A stretch of 64,000 bases of DNA from Micromonospora endolithica (GCF_003626595.1 NZ_RBAK01000005.1:358613-422612), one strand, 5' to 3'. Positions 25,051 through 38,063 are shown, counted from the stretch's first letter. Translations and numbers: made by a program. Notes: generated by a model not told the origin, from the sequence alone.

Positions 25051-26894
25051 CGGAGCCCTTCCTCGTCGGCCGACGATGTCCGGGCCGCCGCGGCGGCCTC
25101 CGCGAAACCACTGCGGTGCCGGGCCACTTCGACCTGGTCGGCGGCGTGCCGCAGCGCCTCGGCGGCGTCCGCCGTGGGCCGCGCGGCCTCCGTCCGGGTC
25201 AGGTAGCGGGCGGCCTCGTCGTCCAGCAGCGTCCGCACCCGCTCCAGCAGGTCGGCCCGGGCCTTGTCGGCGAGCGTACGCACCGCCTGGTCGCCGAAGA
25301 TCGCCTGGAGCACGGCCTGCGCGGCGACTGTGGTGCTGGCCCCGGCGGCGACCTCCAGCCCGGTCGGAATGAAGGCGGTCGAGGCGAACACGGCGACCAT
25401 CACGGCCAGGCCGGTGGCGTTCACCGCGTACGCGGCGGTGCGGGCCACGAAGCGCTTGTCGCCCCCCTCGACCCGGACCAGTTCGAGGACCCCGCGCTGC
25501 CAGTCGCGGACCAGCCGCTCGGCCCGGTCGGGCAGGTCGGGCGAGGGGTGGGCAAGCTCGGGACCGGCCAGCGCGGCACCGGCGGGATGGGCCTTCCACC
25601 CGGTGTAGGCGTTCTCCGCCGCCTCCGAGGTGACCCCGCGCAGCAGGGTCACCAGCTGCGACTCGATCGCGGTACGCAGCTCGACGGCGGGGGCGGGACG
25701 GCCGGTCACCGCGGCGAACACCCGGTCCCGCAGCCGGCCGATGCGGGCCTCCAGGGTCCGGAAGAACTCGCCGGTGCCGACGAACTCCTGCCAGCGGGCG
25801 AGTACCTCGCCGCGGAGCAACCGGCCGTCGGAGAGCCCCTGCTCCACGGTCCGGTGTGCCCCCCGGTACGCGGCCCGCACCCGCTCGTCCAGCGCGTCGG
25901 CGGCGCGCACCTGCTCGTCGGCGGCCTCGGCCAGCCCGGCGACGGCCGGGTGCAGGGCGGCCAGGGCGCCGTCGAGGGTCTGCCGGACCACCGCCCCACG
26001 GGCGTCGGCGTCGGCGGCGAGCCGGGCGAACCAGTCGGCCAGCGGCGCGGTGGCCTGGCCGGGGAGCAGGCCCTGGCCGTCGACCCAGGTCTCCGGGAGC
26101 ACGAAGAGCGGTGCGGCGCCGAGGTCCTGGGCGGCGAGCATCTCGGACAGGTGGGCGGTGATCTCGTCGGCGGCCTCGGGCGGCACCCGGTCGAGGACCA
26201 TGGCGATCACCGCGCCCCGGGCGCGGGCGCTGCGCAGCAGTTCCCAGGGGACGGCGTCGGCGTAACGGGCGGCGGTGGTGACGAAGAGCCAGAGATCGGC
26301 GGCGGCGAGGAGCTGGCCGGCGAGGACACGGTTGGCGTCGACCACCGAGTCGATGTCGGGCGCGTCGAGGAAGGCCAGGCCGGCGGGGAGCGCGGGGGCG
26401 GTGACCAGTTGCAGGGTGCGGGGGTCCTCGCTGGGCCCGGTGGTCCGGGTCAGGCCGGGCAGCAGTTCGCCGCGGCGGAACCAGGTGGAGTCGGCGGGGT
26501 TGCAGACCAGTACCGGGGAGCGGGTGGTCGGCCGGAGCACCCCGGCGGCACTCACCCGGGCCTGGACGAGGCTGTTGACCAGCGTCGACTTGCCCGCGCC
26601 GGTGGATCCGCCGACGACCACGAGCAGCGGTGCGTCCAGCCGGCGCAACCGGGGCAGCAGGTAGTCGTCGAGCTGGTCGGTGAGGCTCCCGGCGGCGAGA
26701 CGGGCCGGCTCGGCGGAGGGCAGGGCGAGGGGGAACCGCACCGCCGAGACCGCGGCCCGCAGGCCGGTCAGCGCGGCGGGCAGGGTGTCGTCCCCGGTGG
26801 TGGCGGGCGGGTCCTCCCCGGCGTCCGTGGAGCCGGTGCGGGCGGCGACGGCGGGCGCGGCGGACTGGGTGGCGGGATCGCCGTGCGTCGTCAC
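25047..26894 (-). CDS. Dynamin-like GTPase (first of pair)
   Basis: A 615-residue protein. The P-loop GGSTGAGKST lies at about 95-104 and the G3 motif DAPDID at about 177-182; the G4 position reads LDRV rather than NKxD. Long helical regions follow. A paired hydrophobic segment at about 495-535 (GLAVMVAVFASTAFIPTGLE) could insert in membrane. The likely start is GTG 26894; an ATG 36 bases upstream would add residues using the rare TTA codon and is less likely. It lies head to head with dnaK. Together with the next gene it probably forms a heteromeric dynamin-like complex acting on membrane. Confidence 0.75.
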   Translation of the reverse strand: MTTHGDPATQSAAPAVAARTGSTDAGEDPPATTGDDTLPAALTGLRAAVSAVRFPLALPSAEPARLAAGSLTDQLDDYLLPRLRRLDAPLLVVVGGSTGAGKSTLVNSLVQARVSAAGVLRPTTRSPVLVCNPADSTWFRRGELLPGLTRTTGPSEDPRTLQLVTAPALPAGLAFLDAPDIDSVVDANRVLAGQLLAAADLWLFVTTAARYADAVPWELLRSARARGAVIAMVLDRVPPEAADEITAHLSEMLAAQDLGAAPLFVLPETWVDGQGLLPGQATAPLADWFARLAADADARGAVVRQTLDGALAALHPAVAGLAEAADEQVRAADALDERVRAAYRGAHRTVEQGLSDGRLLRGEVLARWQEFVGTGEFFRTLEARIGRLRDRVFAAVTGRPAPAVELRTAIESQLVTLLRGVTSEAAENAYTGWKAHPAGAALAGPELAHPSPDLPDRAERLVRDWQRGVLELVRVEGGDKRFVARTAAYAVNATGLAVMVAVFASTAFIPTGLEVAAGASTTVAAQAVLQAIFGDQAVRTLADKARADLLERVRTLLDDEAARYLTRTEAARPTADAAEALRHAADQVEVARHRSGFAEAAAAARTSSADEEGLR

Positions 26895-26951
26895 CGCTAA
26901 AGCGTGCCCGACCGATGCAAGGGAAGACAACCGGACGGTAATAACGAGTGA

Positions 26952-27025
26952 CTTGCGTCTGGTTGACTCAACCCCGACTTGACGATCGCCAGCGGCGTGG
27001 CACTATTGAGTCAAGTTCACTCAAC
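26952..27025 (+). promoter_or_regulatory. dnaK promoter region with two HAIR (HspR) operators
   Basis: Two sites fit the HspR consensus CTTGAGT-N7-ACTCAAG: CTTGCGT-N7-ACTCAAC at 26952-26972 and ATTGAGT-N7-ACTCAAC at 27005-27025. A -35 TTGACG (26979-26984) lies between them; the -10 is weak (around 27003-27009) and overlaps the second site. HspR with DnaK as corepressor would close this promoter until heat shock. The first site contains a perfect 13-bp palindrome, GGTTGACTCAACC (26961-26973). Confidence 0.85.
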
Positions 27026-27114
27026 TTGTGGTGGGGCCGCTGCGGGCGGGTCCGCCGAGCGGGGCGCCGGCCAGGCCGGTCACCTGCTCAACGTTACGAA
27101 GCGAGGAAGCGAAG

Positions 27115-28983
<1,869 letters not shown>

Positions 28984-29031
28984 CGTTCCACCTCGGACAC
29001 GCACTCGACGCAGAGGGATTGAGGTAGCCGC

Positions 29032-29781
29032 ATGACGGAGAAGCCACGAGCCGCCGACCCGGGTTCCACCGGGTCGGCGCCGGGTGGCTCCGCGTCCGCC
29101 GGACAGTCGTCCGACGAGCCGCGGGTCGTCATCCGCAACAACCGCAAGATCGGTGAGACCGAGGGTACGGACACCGCCGCCGCCGACGCCGGATCGGACG
29201 TACCGGCCGAGGGGCTGGTCTCCGACGCCGAGGTCGTGGTGGACGAGATCGAGGTCGAGTCCACCGCCGTGGCCGGCGCGACGCCGGCCGGTCCACCCGT
29301 GGTGGACGCACCGGCGGAACCGGTCGGCGCGGCCGGTGGCGGGCTCGGCGCCGAGCTGGAGGCGCTCCGGGTCGAGCTGGACGAGCGCACCCGGGACCTG
29401 CAACGGGTGTCGGCGGAGTACGCCAACTACCGCAAGCGGGTGGACCGGGACCGGGGTCTGGTGACCGAGCAGGCGACCGGCGCGGTGCTCGCCGCGTTGC
29501 TGCCGATCCTCGACGACCTGGACCGGGCCCGCGAGCACGGCGACCTGGTCGGCCCGTTCGGCACGGTGGCCGAGCAGCTCACCACCGCGCTGGGCAAGTT
29601 CGGGCTGACCCCGTTCGGCGAGCAGGGCGACCCGTTCGACCCCACCCTGCACGAGGCGGTGGCGCACCAGACGTCGGCCGAGGTCACCGAGCCCACCTGT
29701 GTGCAGGTGATGCGGCGCGGTTACCAGGTCGGCGAACGGCTGCTGCGACCCGCGATGGTCGCGGTCGCCGACCCCGAGTAG
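29032..29781 (+). CDS. grpE: Nucleotide exchange factor GrpE
   Basis: A 249-residue protein. The first 100 residues are acidic, Ala/Pro/Gly-rich and likely disordered, longer than in E. coli GrpE. The conserved part starts with the coiled coil (ELEALRVELDERTRDLQRVS, AEYANYRKRVDRDR). It continues with LLPILDDLDRARE, FGTVAEQLTTALGKFGL and ends with the beta-wing (DPTLHEAVAHQ, VMRRGYQVGERLLRPAMVAV). It releases ADP from DnaK. It lies 48 bases after dnaK and before a strong hairpin. Confidence 0.97.
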   Translation: MTEKPRAADPGSTGSAPGGSASAGQSSDEPRVVIRNNRKIGETEGTDTAAADAGSDVPAEGLVSDAEVVVDEIEVESTAVAGATPAGPPVVDAPAEPVGAAGGGLGAELEALRVELDERTRDLQRVSAEYANYRKRVDRDRGLVTEQATGAVLAALLPILDDLDRAREHGDLVGPFGTVAEQLTTALGKFGLTPFGEQGDPFDPTLHEAVAHQTSAEVTEPTCVQVMRRGYQVGERLLRPAMVAVADPE

Positions 29782-29797
29782 TGCGCAGCGACCTGAT

Positions 29798-29830
29798 CGT
29801 CCCGCCCGCCCCCACCGGGCGGGCGGGACG
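29798..29830 (+). terminator. Hairpin inside the dnaK operon, between grpE and dnaJ
   Basis: A perfect 14-bp stem (29798-29811 with 29817-29830) and a five-base loop, 17 bases after the grpE stop and 31 before the dnaJ start. It may attenuate dnaJ-hspR or protect the upstream mRNA, giving unequal amounts of DnaK/GrpE and DnaJ/HspR. Confidence 0.65.
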
Positions 29831-29860
29831 TCCGGCCATCGGTGGGAAGGGGGTGGACCG

Positions 29861-31042
29861 GTGAGTTCCAAGGACTGGATCGAAAAGGACTACTACGCCG
29901 CGCTGGGCGTACCGAAGACCGCTGGCGCGGACGACATCAAGAAGGCCTACCGGAAGCTCGCCCGGGAGTCGCACCCGGACCACAACCCCGGCGACCCGAA
30001 GGCGGAGGAGCGCTTCAAGACGGTCTCCGAGGCGTACGCGGTGCTCGGCGACGAGGCCAAGCGCCGCGAGTACGACGAGATGCGGTCGCTCTTCGGTTCC
30101 GGGGCGTTCCGGCGCAACGCCCGTGCCGGCGGCCAGCCGGGCGGCGTGCCGTTCGACGTGTCCGACCTGTTCGGCGGAGCCCCCGGCGGCGGTGACCGTC
30201 GGTTCGGCGGGGCCGGCTTCCAGGACCTGTTCAGCTCGATCTTCTCCGGCGGCGGCGGGGGCGGTGGCGCGCCTCGTGGCCCCGCCCGGGGTCGGGACGT
30301 CGAGACCGAGGTGTCGCTGGACTTCGACGACGCGGTACGCGGAGTCACTCTTCCGCTGACCCTGCGCGCGCCAGGCGTCTGCGACACCTGCCACGGCAAC
30401 GGGGCGAAGCCCGGCACCCAGCCGCGTACCTGCCCGGTCTGTCACGGTGCCGGGGTGAACACCCGCAACCAGGGGTCGTTCAGCTTCTCCGAGCCGTGCC
30501 GCAACTGCCAGGGCGTCGGCACGGTGGTGGAGGAGAAGTGCCCGGAGTGCCAGGGCACCGGTGGGGTCACCAAGACCCGCACGATGAACGTACGCTTCCC
30601 GGCCGGGGTGGCCGACGGCCAGCGGATCCGGCTGGCCGGGCGCGGTGAGCCCGGCGAGCGCGGCGGCCCGGCCGGCGACCTCTTCGTACAGGTCAAGGTG
30701 CGCCCCGACGAGCTGTTCGGGCGGTCCGGTGACGACCTCACGCTGACCGTGCCGATCACCTTCGCCGAGGCGGTGCTCGGCATCGACCTGCGGGTGCCCA
30801 CCCTCGACGGCGCGGTGACCCTCCGGGTGCCGCCGGGCACGCCGAGCGGCCGGATCCTGCGGGCGCGCGGCAAGGGCGTGGTGCGCCGCGACGGTCAGGC
30901 GGGTGACCTGCTGGTCACCCTCGACGTGGTGGTGCCGGCGACGGTGTCGGAGCAGGCACGGGCGGCGCTGGAGACGTTCGCCGGCCAGACGCCGCCGGCG
31001 GCACGGGAACATCTCGACGCGCGGGTGCGTCGAGTCGGTTGA
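29861..31042 (+). CDS. dnaJ: Chaperone DnaJ (Hsp40)
   Basis: A 393-residue type I Hsp40. The J domain has HPD at 38-40 (KLARESHPDHNPGD). A Gly-rich/Phe region follows (GGGDRRFGGAGFQDLFSSIF), then four zinc motifs (CDTCHGNG, CPVCHGAG, CRNCQGVG, CPECQGTG) at about 170-225, and the two C-terminal substrate domains. The GTG start has the ribosome site GGAAGGGGG. In actinobacteria the dnaJ linked to dnaK-grpE-hspR is usually DnaJ1, and this fits. It delivers substrates to DnaK and stimulates its ATPase. Confidence 0.97.
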   Translation: MSSKDWIEKDYYAALGVPKTAGADDIKKAYRKLARESHPDHNPGDPKAEERFKTVSEAYAVLGDEAKRREYDEMRSLFGSGAFRRNARAGGQPGGVPFDVSDLFGGAPGGGDRRFGGAGFQDLFSSIFSGGGGGGGAPRGPARGRDVETEVSLDFDDAVRGVTLPLTLRAPGVCDTCHGNGAKPGTQPRTCPVCHGAGVNTRNQGSFSFSEPCRNCQGVGTVVEEKCPECQGTGGVTKTRTMNVRFPAGVADGQRIRLAGRGEPGERGGPAGDLFVQVKVRPDELFGRSGDDLTLTVPITFAEAVLGIDLRVPTLDGAVTLRVPPGTPSGRILRARGKGVVRRDGQAGDLLVTLDVVVPATVSEQARAALETFAGQTPPAAREHLDARVRRVG

Positions 31043-31086
31043 CGAGGTGTGCGGTGGTCCGGTGCGAGGCGCGGAGGTGAGCGGGG

Positions 31087-31527
31087 ATGTCGGACGGGTT
31101 CGTCGGTGCGGGTGAACCGGCCTACGAGGCCAAGGTACTGATGATCTCAGTGGCGGCGCGGATGGCGGGGATGCACCCCCAGACGTTGCGCCAGTACGAC
31201 CGGCTGGGCCTGGTGCAGGCCGGCCGGGCGGCCGGTGGTGGACGCCGGTACAGCGTCCGGGACGTGGTGCTGCTGCGCGAGGTGCAGCGGCTCAGTCAGG
31301 ACGACGGCATCAATCTCGCCGGGGTCAAGCGGATCATCGGCCTGGAGCAGCTGGTGGAGCAGGCGCAGCAGCGGGTGGCCCGGCTGGAGGCGGAGCTGGA
31401 CGCCGCGTACCGGCGGATCGCCGAGTTGGAAGCGGTGGTCCGCTTCCCGGGCAGCGACCTGGTGCCCACCAGTCGGGCCTCCACCGCGCTGGTGGTCTGG
31501 CGTCCACGGCGGGGGCCGGAGCGCTGA
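31087..31527 (+). CDS. hspR: Heat-shock repressor HspR (MerR family)
   Basis: A 146-residue MerR-type repressor. The winged-helix region (about 18-85) includes ISVAARMAGMHPQTLRQYD, RLGLVQAGRAAGGGRRYSV and LSQDDGINLAGVKRIIGLE, all typical of HspR. A coiled coil (about 88-120) allows dimers. It binds HAIR sites with DnaK as corepressor; three such sites are present in the window, upstream of dnaK (two) and clpB (one), so it also represses its own operon. A short hairpin with T-rich loop at 31564-31580 may end the operon. Confidence 0.95.
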   Translation: MSDGFVGAGEPAYEAKVLMISVAARMAGMHPQTLRQYDRLGLVQAGRAAGGGRRYSVRDVVLLREVQRLSQDDGINLAGVKRIIGLEQLVEQAQQRVARLEAELDAAYRRIAELEAVVRFPGSDLVPTSRASTALVVWRPRRGPER

Positions 31528-31661
31528 CACCGATGTCGCCGAGCCGTCGCGGCCCGGTCCGATCGCCGGTTTTCCCGGCGCGGGCCGGGCCGGCTTCGTT
31601 ACGCTTCGAATGAGGCCGTAACCGCTTAATTCGGACCTACCGGCATGGCGAGGGGGAGCCC

Positions 31662-31853
31662 GTGACGGAACCGGCGAAGAAGGTGGCCGAACAGACCGAG
31701 GAACGCCTGGAAAAGGTGGCCGAGAACGTCCGGAAACGGTTCGACAAGATCACCGACGGGCGATTCCGCGACAAGATCAACGATGGCCGCTTCGGCGACC
31801 AGGTCGACCACGGCGTCGACCAGGGGCGCGACGAGAGCCGCCGCAAGAGCTGA
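31662..31853 (+). CDS. Small charged helical protein (63 aa), antitoxin-like
   Basis: A 63-residue hydrophilic protein, MTEPAKKVAEQTEERLEKVA continuing with ENVRKRFDKI, a near-duplicated TDGRFRDKIND/DGRFGDQVD unit, and a basic end. It is rich in Lys, Glu, Asp and Arg and has no Cys or membrane segment. It recalls short actinobacterial proteins of the MT0933-like antitoxin type, but no toxin gene lies next to it, so that label is doubtful. A GAGGGGGAG ribosome site precedes GTG 31662 and a strong terminator follows. Confidence 0.6.
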   Translation: MTEPAKKVAEQTEERLEKVAENVRKRFDKITDGRFRDKINDGRFGDQVDHGVDQGRDESRRKS

Positions 31854-31875
31854 CCGGTACACCGGTCGATCGGCG

Positions 31876-31910
31876 AACGGGCCGGGACCCACGGGGGGTC
31901 CCGGCCCGTT
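31876..31910. terminator. Bidirectional hairpin terminator
   Basis: A perfect 15-bp stem (31876-31890 with 31896-31910), five-base loop, flanked on both outer sides by A or T residues. It lies between two convergent genes. Confidence 0.75.
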
Positions 31911-31926
31911 TCCGGGGTGGGGGGGG

Positions 31927-32358
31927 TCAGGCGAGGCGGCGGTTCTCGCGGACCAGGCCGCCCTCGCACCAGTCCCGGTAGACGAAGAGGTCGGGTCGGG
32001 CGAGCAGCACCCGGCTGTTGTGCGCCCAGGTGCGCATCAGGTCGTCGCCGTCCCGTTCGGCCTGCTCGACCAGCTTGCGGAAGCGCCGCTTGGGGTGGGC
32101 GCGGAAGTTCGTCCGGATGCCGTCCGCGGCGTAGATGTAGAGGCAGTGCAGCGCGAACCGGCGGGCCGGGCACGCCGGGTCGATGGCCAGGTCGAACAGG
32201 GTCGACACCAGGCGGTCCCCGGAGACGAGCAGGTCCCAGTCCGGCGGCATGGACGACAGCGGCACCGAATCGGGTTGGTAGGCCCAGGCCCGCAGCTCCG
32301 CCGGGGACGGGTCGACGGGGTTGGCGAAGCCGTGGAACGTTGACTCCTGCACGCTCAC
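31927..32358 (-). CDS. Conserved hypothetical protein (143 aa)
   Basis: A 143-residue soluble protein. It begins VSVQESTFHGFANPVD and contains LRAWAYQPDSVPL, DWDLLVSGDRLVSTLFDLA, FALHCLYIYAADGIRT and RTWAHNSRVLLARPDLFVYR. Its even composition and many aromatic residues suggest a compact, helical folded protein. I do not recognise the family. GTG 32358 is preceded by GGAAGG on the minus strand. It ends at the hairpin shared with the small charged protein; no partner is obvious. Confidence 0.7.
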   Translation of the reverse strand: MSVQESTFHGFANPVDPSPAELRAWAYQPDSVPLSSMPPDWDLLVSGDRLVSTLFDLAIDPACPARRFALHCLYIYAADGIRTNFRAHPKRRFRKLVEQAERDGDDLMRTWAHNSRVLLARPDLFVYRDWCEGGLVRENRRLA

Positions 32359-32532
32359 CGGCCAACCTTCCGCTCTCGCCCGCCGGGGCCCCGGCACCCC
32401 GCGAACCGTGGCTGCTGGGGCGACACGGTAACGCGGCGGACCTCGGCAGCGGTAGACCCGCAGGGAAGCAATTCGGTAAACCCTTGGCGGGGCCGGGCCC
32501 ACCGTGCGGTCGGCCCGGCCGGCGAGGGTCCG

Positions 32533-33741
32533 TCAGTCGGTGACGGGCAGGGACTGCCGGGCCCGCTCGGCGGCCGCCCGTCGCCGCAACCACGCCTTGA
32601 ACCAGGCCAGGTCGGGGACCCGTGCCAGCATCGGCCCGGTCACCACCGTGATCAGGACGTACGCGGTGGCGAGCGCGGCCAGTCGCGGCTCCACGCTGCC
32701 GGCGGCGACCGCGAGTCCGGCGATGACGATGGAGAACTCCCCACGCGGCACCAGGGTGAGGCCGGTTCGCCAGCGGCCGGGCTCGGCGATGCCGACCCGC
32801 TTGGCGGCCAGGTAGCCGGTCAGCGTCTTGGTGCCCATCGTGATCACGGCCAGCGCCAGCGCCGGAAGCAGCACCGGCGGAATGTCCCGCGGGTCGGTGA
32901 CCAGCCCGAAGAACAGGAAGAAGACCGCGGCGAAGAGGTCCCGCAGCGGGGTGAGCAACTCGGTGGCGTGGTGCGCCACCGGCCCGGACAGCGCGATGCC
33001 GACCAGGAACGCGCCGACGGCCGCCGACACCTGGAGCTTCGCGGCCACGCCGGCGACCAGCAACGTCAACCCGAGGACTCCGAGCAGCAGGGCCTCCGGG
33101 TCACGGGCGGACATCACCGAGGAGATGACGCTGCCGTACCGGATCGCGACGACCAGCACGACCAGGACGGTGACGACCGCGACGACGAGCGTGATCCCAC
33201 CGCCGACCAGGGTGGCACCGGCCAGCACCGCGGTGAGCAGCGGCAGGTAGAAGGCCATCGCCAGGTCCTCGATGACCAGCACCGACAGCACCACCGGGGT
33301 CTCCCGGTTGCCGAGCCGTCCCAGGTCGGCCAGCACCTTGGCGACGACCCCGGAGGAGGAGACCCAGGTGATGCCGCCGAGTACCAGCGCGGCCACCCAG
33401 TCCCAACCGAGCAGCAGGGCGAACGCGGCACCGGGCAGCGCGTTGAACACCCCGTCGATGAGGCCGGCCGGTGCGGCCGCCCGCAGGTTGCCGACGAGTT
33501 CACCGGCCGAGTACTCCAGGCCGAGCATCACCAGCAGCAGGATCACGCCGATCTCGGCGCCGATCGCGAAGAACTCCTCGCTGGCCTTGAACTCCAGCAG
33601 GCCGCCGTGACCGAAGATCAGGCCGGCCAGGAGATAGAGCGGGATCGGGGAGAGACCGACCCGGCGGCTGAGCCGGCTCAGCAGGCCGAGCAGGAACAGC
33701 AGCGCACCGACCTCGATGAGCAGAGAGGTGGTCTCGTGCAT
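32533..33741 (-). CDS. CPA2-family cation:proton antiporter (KhtU-like)
   Basis: A 402-residue membrane protein with about 12 helices. It shows the CPA2 pattern (LLFLLGLLSRLSRRVGL, LAGLIFGHGG, FFAIGAEIGVILLLVMLGLEYS, ITWVSSSGVVAKVLADLGRL, TPVVLSVLVIEDLAMAFYLP, where the Glu-Asp pair would carry ions). It lacks the C-terminal TrkA-N domain of KefB/KefC. The next gene upstream encodes a separate TrkA-C protein five bases away, the arrangement of KhtT-KhtU K+/H+ antiporters. Likely role: K+ efflux and pH control, gated by the partner. Confidence 0.85.
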   Translation of the reverse strand: MHETTSLLIEVGALLFLLGLLSRLSRRVGLSPIPLYLLAGLIFGHGGLLEFKASEEFFAIGAEIGVILLLVMLGLEYSAGELVGNLRAAAPAGLIDGVFNALPGAAFALLLGWDWVAALVLGGITWVSSSGVVAKVLADLGRLGNRETPVVLSVLVIEDLAMAFYLPLLTAVLAGATLVGGGITLVVAVVTVLVVLVVAIRYGSVISSVMSARDPEALLLGVLGLTLLVAGVAAKLQVSAAVGAFLVGIALSGPVAHHATELLTPLRDLFAAVFFLFFGLVTDPRDIPPVLLPALALAVITMGTKTLTGYLAAKRVGIAEPGRWRTGLTLVPRGEFSIVIAGLAVAAGSVEPRLAALATAYVLITVVTGPMLARVPDLAWFKAWLRRRAAAERARQSLPVTD

Positions 33742-33746
33742 CCGCC

Positions 33747-34247
33747 TCAGCCGTCCGGGTCGCTGTTGGCGAGGATGGCGGTCACTCCGTCGAGACCCTG
33801 ACGGGTCCCGACGACGACCACCACGTCACCGGCCGCGAAGCGGAAGGAGGGCTCGGGGGAGACGTTGACGTCTCCGTGACGCAGCACCGCCACGATCGAG
33901 GCGCCGGTGCGGGTACGCGCCCTGGTGTCACCCAGCTTCCGGCCGACGTACTTCGAGCCGGCGGGGATGGCGACCTGTTCGGTGAGCAGACCGGCGGCCT
34001 GCTCCCGCAGCCCGGAGAGCTGACCCAGCATCAGCGACGCGCCGAGGATGTCGGCCAGCGCCTCCGCCTCGTCGTCGGTCAGCGGGATGTCGTACTGGCC
34101 CGCGTCCGGGTCGTCCGGGTCGTACAAAACGAGGTCACGACGGCCGTTGCGGTGGGACACCACGCCGAGCCGACGTCCGGATTCCGTCATCAGGTCGTGA
34201 CGTACGCCGATTCCCGGTAGGGCAGTCTGTTCGACACGTACTCGCAC
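33747..34247 (-). CDS. TrkA-C domain gating subunit (KhtT-like)
   Basis: A 166-residue soluble protein. The N-terminal half (MRVRVEQTALPGIGVRHDL, RRLGVVSHRNGRRDLVLYD) matches KhtT. The C-terminal 80 residues are a TrkA-C (RCK-C) domain (VAIPAGSKYVGRKLGDTRAR, ASIVAVLRHGDVNVSPEPSF, GDVVVVVGTRQGLDGV). KhtT-type proteins bind cyclic di-AMP and gate the KhtU antiporter; whether this one does is untested. GTG 34247 has no strong ribosome site and lies 31 bases from the divergent lipoprotein gene, so regulation may be shared. Confidence 0.88.
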   Translation of the reverse strand: MRVRVEQTALPGIGVRHDLMTESGRRLGVVSHRNGRRDLVLYDPDDPDAGQYDIPLTDDEAEALADILGASLMLGQLSGLREQAAGLLTEQVAIPAGSKYVGRKLGDTRARTRTGASIVAVLRHGDVNVSPEPSFRFAAGDVVVVVGTRQGLDGVTAILANSDPDG

Positions 34248-34278
34248 CGGGCAAGGCTACCCCCTGGGGGAGGGGCCC

Positions 34279-35373
34279 ATGATCCAGCCGATGACCAGGC
34301 GGTTGCCGGCGCTGCTGTTGGCGCCCGTGCTGGCCGGTTGTTCGGTCGGCGACGTCCGCCGGGACCCGCCGGTCCGCACCGCCGCGCCGCCCGCGACAAG
34401 CGCGGGTGCGCGACCCGGCCCGGCCGAGGTCACCGAGACCCGCGCCGCCCAGGTGGCCGTCGGCAAGGGGTACGACCCTCCGTTCGTCGAGTTCGTCGAC
34501 GTCGCGCTCGGGTACGCGCTGTTCGCCTCCTGCGGTGAGCGGCCAGCGGGCCGGGACTGCCCGGCCCTGCTCTACGCCACGACCGACGGCGGGCGCACCT
34601 GGCGGAAGCTGCGGCACCCGCGCCCGGTGGCGAAGGGCCAGCAGATGTACACGGCCTCCGGGCTGCTGACGCTGTGGAGCGAGCCGCACGGCTGGTGGAC
34701 CTCGATCGACGGTGGCGGCACCTTCCGGCACACCCCGGGTGAGAAGGAGCCGGCCGAGTGGCGGGCCACCCTGGGCCGGTTCCAGATCGACCAGGAGACC
34801 GATCGGGTGGGCCGGTGGGAGGGTCACGGGCTGCGCCCGCTGCCGGTCCAGCCGGAGCTGCCCGCGCTCAACACCGTCACCGAGCGGCACGGGGTGCTGG
34901 TGGCGGCGGGCGCGCGCGACGGCAGGGCGTACGCGGCGATCTCGACGGACCAGGGTCGGAGCTGGCGGACGACTGACGTGCCGGCGCCCGACGGCGCGGT
35001 GGAGCTGGTGTGGGCGCGGAACGCGCCGGACGGCGACCTGTGGCTGGTGGGCGACCGGGGTGATCGGAGGTCGTTCCCGGCGTTGTGGCGGTGGGCCGAC
35101 GGATGGCAGGCGGTACGGGCGGAGGGGCACCCGGAGCGGGCCCACTCGGTCGTGCCGCTCGGCGGCGGGCTGCTCGCCACGAACGGTCCGGGCGGCGCCG
35201 GGGTGGTGGTGGAGGGGCGGTACGAGTACCTGCCGTGGCCGGTGGCCGACGTCCACAACCTGGTGATGCTCGCTGACGGCGGGCTGGCCGCGGTCGCCCC
35301 GGACGAGGTGCTGCTCGGGGTCGGGCGGCATGCCGAACGCCGGTGGGTGAAGGTGGTCCTCGTCGCCGGGTGA
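34279..35373 (+). CDS. Secreted lipoprotein with BNR/Asp-box repeats
   Basis: A 364-residue protein. A lipoprotein signal (RRLPALLLAPVLAGC) places Cys21 as the lipidated residue. Two Asp-boxes are clear, TTDGGRTW near 96 and STDQGRSW near 217, with a weaker SIDGGGTF between. These mark a beta-propeller of the sialidase/BNR type, here probably without enzyme activity because the Arg triad is not visible. It resembles exported propeller proteins of actinobacteria of unknown role. It lies just upstream of the clpB HAIR region and is divergent from khtTU. Confidence 0.75.
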   Translation: MIQPMTRRLPALLLAPVLAGCSVGDVRRDPPVRTAAPPATSAGARPGPAEVTETRAAQVAVGKGYDPPFVEFVDVALGYALFASCGERPAGRDCPALLYATTDGGRTWRKLRHPRPVAKGQQMYTASGLLTLWSEPHGWWTSIDGGGTFRHTPGEKEPAEWRATLGRFQIDQETDRVGRWEGHGLRPLPVQPELPALNTVTERHGVLVAAGARDGRAYAAISTDQGRSWRTTDVPAPDGAVELVWARNAPDGDLWLVGDRGDRRSFPALWRWADGWQAVRAEGHPERAHSVVPLGGGLLATNGPGGAGVVVEGRYEYLPWPVADVHNLVMLADGGLAAVAPDEVLLGVGRHAERRWVKVVLVAG

Positions 35374-35392
35374 CTCAGCTCACACCGCTAAG

Positions 35393-35413
35393 GTTGAGCG
35401 GAATAGGCTCAAC
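35393..35413 (+). promoter_or_regulatory. HAIR (HspR) operator of clpB
   Basis: Arms GTTGAGC and GCTCAAC are perfectly symmetric and seven bases apart, fitting CTTGAGT-N7-ACTCAAG with T/A to C/G changes in the inner position. It ends 46 bases before the clpB ATG. The promoter hexamers themselves are not clear. It ties clpB to the hspR gene 4 kb upstream. Confidence 0.8.
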
Positions 35414-35459
35414 TCTGGGAACGTCCGTACCAGTGGACACGCCGATTCCGGGGGAGCCC

Positions 35460-38048
<2,589 letters not shown>

Positions 38049-38063
38049 TCCCGGATCCGCTGC

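Noticed and set aside
25047..26930. ATG at 26930 as start of the first dynamin-like GTPase
   Set aside because: It would add 12 codons, including a rare TTA, and push the start nearer the dnaK operators. GTG 26894 is more likely.
26961..26973. GGTTGACTCAACC as an independent operator
   Set aside because: It lies almost entirely within the first HAIR element (26952-26972), which explains it.
31662..31853. Toxin-antitoxin pair at the 63-residue protein
   Set aside because: Composition recalls some antitoxins, but neither neighbour resembles a toxin, and the next gene is convergent beyond a terminator.
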